From contig CANQRU010000034.1 in assembly GCA_947626395.1 (NCBI GenBank), positions 1 to 39,130 of the forward strand: 39,130 nucleotides of DNA, read 5' to 3'. Source of the DNA: an uncultured Lachnospiraceae bacterium. Its GTDB lineage: Bacteria; Bacillota; Clostridia; Lachnospirales; Lachnospiraceae. Position numbers and translations under genes: made by a program. Shown here piece by piece: positions 31,906 through 39,130 of this stretch. Under the pieces are notes generated by a model. It made no database searches. It was given only the letters and a program-made list of their open reading frames with translations, and had not been told where the DNA came from. How positions within the stretch are numbered: the stretch's first letter is position 1; each line of letters begins with the position of its first letter.

Positions 31906-32136
31906 ATGGATGGCAGTAAAACGACATCCCAGGCCGGAGGCACCGGAACCTTTATCATACATGTCAGGTGCCGGCAGAACGCCACCTGGCAGGGTGAGGT
32001 GGCCTGGGCCGAGAAAGAAAAACGACAGCATTTCCGAAGCGCTCTGGAACTGCTGAAAATGATCGATGGGGCGTTGGACGAAGGTCCGGCACCGCCTCCG
32101 GGCGCGGCGCCCGAAGCACCGCAGGCAGCTTCGTAA
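31906..32136 (+). CDS. Uncharacterised protein, smaller member of a paralogous pair
   Basis: This 76-residue protein corresponds to the C-terminal half of the preceding one: GTFIIHVRCRQNATWQGEV, AEKEKRQHFRSALELL and KMIDGAL, followed by a Pro/Ala tail. It lacks the 70-residue N-terminal part. I start at the ATG at 31906, ten bases after AAGGAGG; an earlier ATG at 31867 has no ribosome site. It has no signal peptide, so it is probably cytoplasmic. It ends 62 bases before the fibre gene with no terminator between, so the two are probably co-transcribed. The function is unknown. Confidence 0.65.
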   Translation: MDGSKTTSQAGGTGTFIIHVRCRQNATWQGEVAWAEKEKRQHFRSALELLKMIDGALDEGPAPPPGAAPEAPQAAS

Positions 32137-32198
32137 GAAGCTTCAACATAGATAGAAAAAGGATGAGAAAGGAAAATTATTGAAGGGAGAGAAAGGAA

Positions 32199-35100
32199 AT
32201 GAAGGAAATGTGGACATTTAACAAGAAGAAATCCCGTCTGCTGGCCGGTTTCATGGCGCTCGTGCTGGTGTTCTCCAACATCGCGGCGAACGTGCAGACC
32301 GTGTACGCGTTCGGCCCGGCGTTCCATCTGGGCGACAACGGCGAATGGGAATCCGCAGGGAACCAGGATAGCGACGGATCCGGCGATCTGTTAGACGATA
32401 TGGGCGCCGGCGTGACTGCGGATGATGCGGGAGCGTATGATTTCTATGTCTCCATCTGGCCCGAGATGGAGAAGAGTGAAGATGCGGAAAACGAGGAGGC
32501 CGAAGAAGACGCGGCCGCCGCGGAGACCTGGACGGGCAAATGGCTCCAGTATATGTATGACGGTCAGGAGACCGATCATACCCTGGGCCAGGAACTGCTG
32601 ATGTCCGGCAAATATGAGGAAGAGTACGGTCCTCTGGATATGAACCTGCCCGGAACCTGGGAAGGCGATAACGACGAGGTCATGGAAGTCTACCCGGACG
32701 GTACCGCGCTGGTCAAGGACGAGGGTATTGTCAATGTGACGTTCACCTATGAAGGCGAAGCGGTCACGGCCGCAGCGGCGGAAGACGTACCTGCAGAGGG
32801 AAGCGGTACGGCAGCGCCTTCGGAAGAGGCGACGGTGTCCGGCGGAGAAGAGAACGTGGCTGGCGAGGGTCAGACCGTCGGCGATCCGCAGACGGTTAGC
32901 GACGAGCAGCCTGCAGACGGCGAAACAGCGGAAACCGTAACGACCGCGGCGGAAGAGACGGAGGCGGAGACTGAAAGCACGGCTGAGGCTGAATCCGAGG
33001 CGGGGACTGAGACTGAAACGGAAACCGTGGTTGAGACCGAAGCTGAGACCGAAACAGAAGCCGAGGCGGAGACCGAAGTTGAGACCGAAACGGAAGCCGA
33101 GGCGGAGACTGAAGTTGAGACTGAAACGGAAACAGAGGCAGAGACGACCGTCAGTGCGGACGTCAGCACTGCTGCGCCTGAAAATGAGGAAGAGACCGAG
33201 TCTGCCGCTGTGAAGGAAACCGAAGCGGAAGCAACTGAGAGCAGCACGGAAGTGATCACGGAAGGCGAAGTGCCGCTGGCCGCGCTGGATTCTGACACGG
33301 CTCCGACGGAAGTAGCTTCTGAGGATAGTTCCGACGAGACGGAATCCGTGCCGGAAGCAACCGGAAACAACGCGATCCAGCCGGAGACTCCTGAGGTTTC
33401 CGGGACCCCGGAGGCTTCTGAGACTCCAGAGGTTCCTGCGGAAGAGAACAAGAAGACGCTGGAGCCGGGAACTGTCCTGACATGGGCCGTATGTGTGAAG
33501 TATTCAGGGACGGCGCTGATAGATGGAAATAGCCTGATATGTGATAAAGATTCAATACCGGAAAGTGATTGGGTAATTGGAGACGGTAATCATAATGTGG
33601 TGGTTACCGGAATTTGGCATGGAACTATTACTTATAATGGCTCTGGCACAATGACTATTAGAGGCGGTGGAACGATTGATGCCTCTGGTAGAAATCGAAG
33701 CGCAATCACTGTTACAAATGGAGCGAAGATTGTACTTGAGGATGCTACAGTCACTGGCGGTATGGGCACGGTGGCGACTGGTGAAGTGGCGGACCTTGAT
33801 GATAGAGGCAGTATCCGCGTTGGTGGCGGTGTTTATGTAGAGAACGGAACCTTTAACCTACAAGGAGGTACTATTAGGGACAATAAAGCACAGCGCGGCG
33901 GTGGCATCTTTGTGAATAAGGGTGCTAATTTCAACATGACCGGTGGTACAGTCGAAAGTAATCAGACTGTTGACACGAGTGGTCATACAAGTGGAGATAA
34001 TTATAACCTTGCGGGTGAAGGCGGTGGAATTTTCGTCTGGGGTACTGCATATATTGAAGGCGGCAGGATTATAAACAATATATGTGGTTCCAAAACCGAT
34101 TTGGGCGGTGGCGGCTTGTACGTTAATAATAATGGTAAAGCCACACTTGTCAATGCTAAAGTTACCAATAACACCGCATATGGGTATGGCGGTGGAATTG
34201 CAGGCTGTGTCCACGGCGAGGCTTCCCTTGTCGCTATTGATGGGTTGGCTCTCTATGACAACACCGCGATAGGTACTTCCTATGCGCATGGCAAATATAC
34301 GGACGATATGGATAACGATGACAAAGATTATGCAGATAGATGTTCTTACTTTGTAGACTTTTGCAAAAGCGGTCATGTAAAGAGCGGTGGAAAAGAATAT
34401 ACGTGGAAAGGCTCAATGGACGTCATGAAACTTGGGCCGGATGACGCAAAAGATTTATATACCGCTGGTTCGACCATCGTTGGTAACTATATGGCAGGCG
34501 GCGGTTCCGAACAATATACCGCGTGGATAGGTAATTACTCGAACGGTAACTTTAAAACAGTGAAAATTCAGGACAGCGATGTGGTTTCATATGAGGAACA
34601 AATAGTGGGCCTCACAGCGAATCCTTCGGCCGAATCGAAGGAAAGCTTCCCTGATGATGAGGGTGATCAGTGGGTGGACATTTCCGGCAATATATCATAT
34701 GTTCACGGTGGCGGTATCGGCTGCAATGGCGGTCTGTACTTCGGCTCCAAAGAAAATCAAGAAGTTACATTCAACGTATTGGATCTGAAGTTGGGTGCGG
34801 TAAAGAAATTGAACGACGGCAAAACCAATCCGCCTGCAAATAAGTATGAGTTTGTGCTACTGTATAGCAATGGTGATGTGGCTGCAACTGCAAAAAATGA
34901 TGCTAGCGGCAATGTCGAATTCTGCTTTAACAGTTTTGCGGATCTTGATAAGTATTTTGATACGAAGGAGCCGGCGCAGATCACATTTTATCTGCGTGAG
35001 AAAATTCCTGCAAATCCAGAGAAAGACGCTTCGTATGATAAGTCGCTTTATAAGTTGGTTGTGACCCTGAAAAAAGATACTACCAGTACAGAAAAGAAGC

Positions 35101-38100
35101 TTGAGCATACAACCACTGTTACAAATCCGAACTTTAAAAACATAGAGGTTAAGGTCGTTACCAACACTTATACCGTGGCGGCGAACGGGATAACTGTCTA
35201 TAGGGTTAACGATAGAGATGGAAATCCGTTATCCTCCGAAGAAAAATTGACAGGTACTACACCGCAATTTGATAACTACACGTATACTCCGACAACGTAT
35301 AAGCCTATTGTTCAAAAAAAGGTGTCTTCAACAATTGACGGCACTCCGGCACCGAGCAGGACGTATAAGTTTACCATTAGCGCTGTAACGCAGGGTGCAC
35401 CAATGCCGGATCCGGCTTATGTAGAGATTACAGTTGCCGGTGGGCTGCCAGCAAAGGAAGAATTTAATCCTATCTCTTATAATGTACCTGGTGTGTATGT
35501 GTATCACATTACAGAAAGTGATGTTACTGACCCAACGATTCAGAAGGATACAAGTGAAGTCACGCTAACAGTCAATGTTGAAGCGGTAGGCGGATCTAAT
35601 CTGGAAGCGACCGGAACATACTCTGGGGGCACTGTCTTTGATGATGGGATTGCAAACGGATTTAATAATCAGTTTACAGTTGCTGAGATTACCTACTCTC
35701 CGCAGGTTAAGAAGGAGTTTACGAGCAGTAGTGCCGTGAGGCCGAAGGATAAGAAGTTCAACTTCGATCTGGAAGATGTAGGTAAATTGGAACAAAATCC
35801 AGATGATCCGTCAAAGACGACCTATAAGAAAGCGAATGGCTATACAATGCCTACTGAGGTCAGCGTCGAGGTAACAGGCGAAACGACGGGAGAATTTGGA
35901 GCGATCGAATTCAGTGAGCTGGGCGACTATTACTTTACTATCACAGAACAGGAAGGCTCGGATCCTGGATACACCTACGACCAGGCTGTCAAAGAGCTGC
36001 ATGTCGAAGTAAGGTACAATAAGGATCAGGGTATACTGGAGGCAACGCCGTATTATGATGACGTGCAGGTGGATCATGCGACGGTCACGAACACTTATGA
36101 AGTAAAACCGACCTACTTCGCACCGGAAGTCATGAAAATCGTTTACGGCGATGACCAGCCTGCGGAAGACAGGGTTTATACTTTCACACTGGCAGAGGGC
36201 TTATGGTATCCGAATGGAGGGCCTGGAGATGATGGCGCCAAACTTCCGGAGGAAAGCACCGTTACGATAACCGGCGCGGGCCGCAAGAAGTTCGATGAAA
36301 TCAAGTTCACCAAGGCTGGAATCTATAACTTCGAGATCCGTGAGGAAGATGAAAGCAACGAGCACTATATCTACGACGACACAGTCTGGAATGTAGAAGT
36401 GACAATTGAAGATAATGAGAGCCAGCTGGAAGTCAAAGCAGTAAAGTACACGAAGACGATAACGGGTACGAAGACGAATAACGTGGGCCCGGTATACAGC
36501 AACGAGAATCCGAATGTAGCTTTTGCTTCCTTCTACAATGAGTACAGGATAACGCCGACAGATACGCAGCTGCATGTCACCAAGTACGTGACCGGATCCG
36601 TAAGACCTGAGATCAATACTGCCACGTTTAACTTCAGGCTGGCGCTGCTCGACGCGACGGCGAGGAACGGAGCGAAGCTTCCGGAGAAGCAGACGGTATC
36701 GATCACGGGTTCCGGAAAGCCCGGAAAGCTGGGCGAAGCTTACTTTGATAAGATCGAGTTCAGCAGAGCCGGTACCTATATCTTCGAGATCGACGAGATG
36801 ACCGGTTTTGAGGCCGGTACGGAGCGTTTGCCCGGTTACACCTACGATAACGGCACATGGCATGTGATCGTGACGGTCGTGGATAACAAGGGAGAGCTGA
36901 AAGTTGCCAGCACGCAGTATGTCCGTCTTGAGAACGGTGTGTCTGTGGATACTTCCGACGTACCCGAAGAGGAAGGCGCAAGGTTCGTCAACGATTACGA
37001 TGTATTGTCAACAAAGTATGCTCCGAAGGTGAACAAGGAATTTGCCCGCGATGCAGCTGCGAGACCGACGGAGAAGACGTTCACGTTCACTCTGGAACCG
37101 AAAGAGGATTATGGAACGAACATCACGTTCAGTGAAGAAACGATAGCGAAGACGGTCACAGTTAAGGGAGCCGGCATTGCAGCCTTTGACAACATTACAT
37201 TTAATGAGGCCGGAACTTATAAGTTCATCATCAGTGAGACTGACAGCGGAGAAGGCGGTTATACCTACGATCCGAAGAAGTGGGAACTGACAGTGGAGAT
37301 CGTGGATACAGGTAATCAGCTTATCGTGAACACGACCTCTTACGCCCAGATCGATGGAACGGAGTCGGCTGGTGGGATGGCAACATTCACCAACGATTAC
37401 AAGGTAACCCCCACTGTTTATCAGCCCGAAGTCAGCAAGGTTCTGACCGGTGAGGAAAGACCGATCGAGAAGACATTCCGATTTGGCATTACCGAGGGCA
37501 GCTATACGCCGCCGGCATATGCGCTGGCGCTGAAGAGCGGCCTGACGATGCCGGAGAGCAGGGAAGTGAGCGTGACCGGCGCGGGAACCACGAAGTTCGA
37601 TGAGCTGAAGTTCGAGGAGCCCGGAACCTACACATTCCTTATCGAGGAGGCCGACGACAAGGAGAACGGATATACCTATGACGCCGCGAAGTGGACGCTG
37701 ACTGTATTGGTGGAGGACTTAGAAGGTCAGCTGACAGTCACGGAAACAAAATATGAGGCGGAAGGCAAGACCACTTCTTCGACCGAAGCCACATTCACCA
37801 ACGATTACCAGGTGAAACCGATATCTTTCGTACCTGAGGTTAAGAAGTCGATCAGCGGAACGCCGTTGTGGGATGAGACATTTGATTTTGCTCTGGAAGC
37901 GGCAGCGGACAACAAGGAAGGCGGAGTTGAGTTCACCAATGCCGATTCTGCGAAACATGTAACGGTGACCGGCGCGGGTACCGCAAAGTTCGATGATATT
38001 ACTTTCAGGAAGGCCGGAAAGTATACCTTCACGATCCGCGAGACAGCCGGAAACAGCCCCTACTGGACCTATGACGACAGAAGCTGGACGCTGACTGTGA

Positions 38101-38885
38101 ATATAGTCGACGACGACAGCTGGCTGAAGGTGGAGAGCTGGAGCTACGCCAGCAATAAGGGCGAGACTACGACGGAAGCGGCCGAATTTGAGAATGAGTT
38201 CACGATGCCTGGCGAGCTGCGGATCGGCAAGACGGTGACGGGCAACGCCGGCGAAGTGAGAAGGGATTTCCATTTCACCGTGACGCTGACAGACCAGTCA
38301 GGAAACCCGCTGAAGGGGAGCTACAACTACACGGGAAGCAGCATCTACGGAAGTGAGGACGCGCCGGCGGACGGAGTGATCACGGACGGAGTGGTGACGG
38401 TGACCCTGAGGCATGGGCAGGAGATCACGTTCCATTACATTCCGGCCGGAACCAGCTACCGGGTGGAAGAGGCAGAGGCAGACACGGAAGGATACCGGAC
38501 GACGTTGACGTTGGACGGAAATGGCCAGGCTGTGGCTGCTGCGGAAGGAACGATCCCGATAGATGGGACCTCGGTAGTGGAGTATGAGAACTACAGGTAC
38601 CAGCCGACCGGCGGGACGACGCCGGACCGTCCGGGAACGAATATCCCTGACAACGAAGTACCGCAGAGCCCGGGAACGCCGGATATCATAACGATCAGCG
38701 ACGAGCCGACGCCGTTGTCGAACTTCGAGACGATTGAGGATGAAGATGTGCCGTTAGCATTCCTTGCCCCGATGACGGGAGACAACAAGCCTGTGGGAGC
38801 GGCAGCGCTGTTCGGGCTGCTGGCCCTGGGAATGATGGGAGCGTTCGGAATCCTGGCGTCGAAGAAGGACGAGGAGGACGCATAA
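32199..38885 (+). CDS. Giant cell-wall fibre/adhesin with Spy0128-type repeats
   Basis: This 2228-residue protein is exported and anchored to the wall. Parts in order: signal peptide 1-36 (ending TVYA); a unique acidic N-terminal region to about 200; a Glu/Thr-rich stalk about 205-425; a Gly-rich right-handed beta-helix about 430-860 (GGGIFVNKGANFNMTGGTVE, GGGLYVNNNGKATLVNAKV); a linking domain to 1034; seven Spy0128/FctA-like isopeptide domains at 1035-2005, each with a starting Lys (EVxK), an I-x-E strand and a closing F-x-N-(D/E)-Y; a final beta-sandwich (2006 to about 2130); a linker; and a sorting tail with APMTGD (2190-2195), a hydrophobic helix and KKDEEDA. GGGAG lies nine bases before the ATG. 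It is likely a stiff, self-locked surface fibre for binding host or glycans. Confidence 0.88.
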   Translation: MKEMWTFNKKKSRLLAGFMALVLVFSNIAANVQTVYAFGPAFHLGDNGEWESAGNQDSDGSGDLLDDMGAGVTADDAGAYDFYVSIWPEMEKSEDAENEEAEEDAAAAETWTGKWLQYMYDGQETDHTLGQELLMSGKYEEEYGPLDMNLPGTWEGDNDEVMEVYPDGTALVKDEGIVNVTFTYEGEAVTAAAAEDVPAEGSGTAAPSEEATVSGGEENVAGEGQTVGDPQTVSDEQPADGETAETVTTAAEETEAETESTAEAESEAGTETETETVVETEAETETEAEAETEVETETEAEAETEVETETETEAETTVSADVSTAAPENEEETESAAVKETEAEATESSTEVITEGEVPLAALDSDTAPTEVASEDSSDETESVPEATGNNAIQPETPEVSGTPEASETPEVPAEENKKTLEPGTVLTWAVCVKYSGTALIDGNSLICDKDSIPESDWVIGDGNHNVVVTGIWHGTITYNGSGTMTIRGGGTIDASGRNRSAITVTNGAKIVLEDATVTGGMGTVATGEVADLDDRGSIRVGGGVYVENGTFNLQGGTIRDNKAQRGGGIFVNKGANFNMTGGTVESNQTVDTSGHTSGDNYNLAGEGGGIFVWGTAYIEGGRIINNICGSKTDLGGGGLYVNNNGKATLVNAKVTNNTAYGYGGGIAGCVHGEASLVAIDGLALYDNTAIGTSYAHGKYTDDMDNDDKDYADRCSYFVDFCKSGHVKSGGKEYTWKGSMDVMKLGPDDAKDLYTAGSTIVGNYMAGGGSEQYTAWIGNYSNGNFKTVKIQDSDVVSYEEQIVGLTANPSAESKESFPDDEGDQWVDISGNISYVHGGGIGCNGGLYFGSKENQEVTFNVLDLKLGAVKKLNDGKTNPPANKYEFVLLYSNGDVAATAKNDASGNVEFCFNSFADLDKYFDTKEPAQITFYLREKIPANPEKDASYDKSLYKLVVTLKKDTTSTEKKLEHTTTVTNPNFKNIEVKVVTNTYTVAANGITVYRVNDRDGNPLSSEEKLTGTTPQFDNYTYTPTTYKPIVQKKVSSTIDGTPAPSRTYKFTISAVTQGAPMPDPAYVEITVAGGLPAKEEFNPISYNVPGVYVYHITESDVTDPTIQKDTSEVTLTVNVEAVGGSNLEATGTYSGGTVFDDGIANGFNNQFTVAEITYSPQVKKEFTSSSAVRPKDKKFNFDLEDVGKLEQNPDDPSKTTYKKANGYTMPTEVSVEVTGETTGEFGAIEFSELGDYYFTITEQEGSDPGYTYDQAVKELHVEVRYNKDQGILEATPYYDDVQVDHATVTNTYEVKPTYFAPEVMKIVYGDDQPAEDRVYTFTLAEGLWYPNGGPGDDGAKLPEESTVTITGAGRKKFDEIKFTKAGIYNFEIREEDESNEHYIYDDTVWNVEVTIEDNESQLEVKAVKYTKTITGTKTNNVGPVYSNENPNVAFASFYNEYRITPTDTQLHVTKYVTGSVRPEINTATFNFRLALLDATARNGAKLPEKQTVSITGSGKPGKLGEAYFDKIEFSRAGTYIFEIDEMTGFEAGTERLPGYTYDNGTWHVIVTVVDNKGELKVASTQYVRLENGVSVDTSDVPEEEGARFVNDYDVLSTKYAPKVNKEFARDAAARPTEKTFTFTLEPKEDYGTNITFSEETIAKTVTVKGAGIAAFDNITFNEAGTYKFIISETDSGEGGYTYDPKKWELTVEIVDTGNQLIVNTTSYAQIDGTESAGGMATFTNDYKVTPTVYQPEVSKVLTGEERPIEKTFRFGITEGSYTPPAYALALKSGLTMPESREVSVTGAGTTKFDELKFEEPGTYTFLIEEADDKENGYTYDAAKWTLTVLVEDLEGQLTVTETKYEAEGKTTSSTEATFTNDYQVKPISFVPEVKKSISGTPLWDETFDFALEAAADNKEGGVEFTNADSAKHVTVTGAGTAKFDDITFRKAGKYTFTIRETAGNSPYWTYDDRSWTLTVNIVDDDSWLKVESWSYASNKGETTTEAAEFENEFTMPGELRIGKTVTGNAGEVRRDFHFTVTLTDQSGNPLKGSYNYTGSSIYGSEDAPADGVITDGVVTVTLRHGQEITFHYIPAGTSYRVEEAEADTEGYRTTLTLDGNGQAVAAAEGTIPIDGTSVVEYENYRYQPTGGTTPDRPGTNIPDNEVPQSPGTPDIITISDEPTPLSNFETIEDEDVPLAFLAPMTGDNKPVGAAALFGLLALGMMGAFGILASKKDEEDA
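33024..33131 (+). repeat. 36-bp in-frame tandem repeats in stalk of fibre gene
   Basis: Two nearly identical 36-base units lie at 33060-33095 and 33096-33131, and a degenerate unit precedes them at 33024-33059. They encode a 12-residue acidic unit of alternating Glu, Thr, Ala and Val. The surrounding stalk is built of shorter versions of the same words. Copy number may differ between strains. Confidence 0.8.
35301..38213 (+). repeat. Seven tandem Spy0128-like domain repeats
   Basis: Units begin at 35301, 35703, 36126, 36567, 37026, 37428 and 37836, each about 380-460 bases. Each unit contains F-(D/G)-x-I-x-F, a GxYxFxI-x-E strand, Y-(T/I)-YD before the W-x-(L/V)-x-V strand in most units, and a closing Asn at the junction to the next. 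In known Spy0128-type domains the Lys near the start and the closing Asn form an isopeptide bond helped by the Glu. The first two units are the most divergent. Confidence 0.85.
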
Positions 38886-38937
38886 GAGCTGTCCGGAGCG
38901 CGGGACGCGCGGATAGAACGGAATCACAGTAAGACAC

Positions 38938-38962
38938 GCGGGCCGGCCATCGGCCGGCCCGC
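38938..38962 (+). terminator. GC-rich hairpin downstream of fibre gene
   Basis: A perfect 11-bp stem, GCGGGCCGGCC (38938-38948) with GGCCGGCCCGC (38952-38962), has a three-base loop. No T-run follows, so on its own it is more likely to protect the 3' end of the message than to terminate. Confidence 0.5.
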
Positions 38963-38989
38963 ATGAAGCAGAAAAGAGAATGAACTGCA

Positions 38990-39034
38990 AAGGGGGAGCA
39001 CCGATTGTAGGCGCTCCCCCCTTAATTATGTTTG
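38990..39034 (+). terminator. Intrinsic terminator of fibre gene
   Basis: GGGGGAGC (38992-38999) pairs with GCTCCCCC (39013-39020), extended by flanking A and T residues, and is followed by CTTAATTATGTTT. It is the likely end of the surface-fibre transcript. Confidence 0.7.
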
Positions 39035-39082
39035 CACAAATGGTCAGACAGCGCGTAAACGGTACAAAACAAGCCTATTCAA

Positions 39083-39130
39083 AAAGTAAGCGGCCACATT
39101 TGACATCTGAGTCTCTGTGGCCGCTACTTT
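39083..39130. terminator. Inverted repeat at window edge
   Basis: AAAGTAAGCGGCCACA (39083-39098) and TGTGGCCGCTACTTT (39116-39130) pair over 15 bp with one bulged base. Flanking A and T runs on either side would let it act in both directions, probably for a convergent gene beyond the window. The right arm may continue past the end. Confidence 0.6.

Noticed and set aside
33024-33160. CRISPR-like array
   Set aside because: The repeats are directly adjacent with no spacers and encode an acidic protein stalk in frame.

Overview
The window looks like a chromosome segment of an anaerobic, Gram-positive gut-type Clostridia, most likely Lachnospiraceae. The reasons are: strong AGGAGG ribosome sites before almost every gene; a two-subunit iron-sulfur L-serine dehydratase; a flavodiiron/rubredoxin/NADH-oxidoreductase fusion of the kind known from clostridia; a DUF4358 lipoprotein; a surface fibre with Spy0128-type domains and an LPXTG-like tail; and no outer-membrane genes. 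Base composition is moderately GC-rich by eye, except for an AT-richer block inside the surface-protein gene. No tRNA, rRNA, CRISPR array, prophage or complete transposon was seen. The only mobile-element trace is a probable 3' end of a group II intron near 4.0 kb.

Layout. 0.3-3.2 kb: a Uma2-family nuclease, a membrane-anchored cyclophilin and nagA, closed by a clear terminator. 3.2-3.9 kb: a PIN toxin and AbrB-type antitoxin on the minus strand. 4.2-7.7 kb (minus): a GH4 alpha-galacturonidase, an AAA ATPase with a DUF234-like end, and a DUF1622 membrane protein, with separate promoters recognisable for the last two. 7.9-13.1 kb (minus): a polyamine uptake operon, XRE/cupin regulator-potA-potB-potC-potD, with a duplicated TOBE domain in PotA and a C-terminal membrane anchor on PotD. 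13.3-16.0 kb (plus): lactonase, aroC and an RpiB-like isomerase. 16.1-21.6 kb (plus): a five-gene extracellular O-acylation cassette, SGNH hydrolase-DUF4358 lipoprotein-MBOAT-DHHW protein-SGNH hydrolase. 21.7-24.0 kb: sdaAB, sdaAA and a YbaK-type deacylase. 24.3-24.9 kb: a second Uma2 paralogue. 25.0-30.2 kb: the flavodiiron fusion (minus), a MATE exporter and an esterase (plus). 30.2-38.9 kb: a thioredoxin-like lipoprotein (minus), two small paralogous proteins of unknown function behind a duplicated upstream element, and a 2228-residue surface fibre.

How the genes work together. The acylation cassette contains the parts needed to move acyl groups across the membrane (MBOAT) and place them on, or remove them from, a surface polymer (DHHW and SGNH proteins). 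No polymer synthase is present, so the target is unknown. The surface-fibre locus combines an exported thioredoxin-like protein carrying a SpaA/CnaB-like tail, two small proteins sharing a conserved motif, and the fibre itself. It is the least explained part of the window and the best candidate for an undescribed system. The remaining genes are ordinary metabolism: amino-sugar use, polyamine import, aromatic biosynthesis, serine breakdown and oxygen defence.
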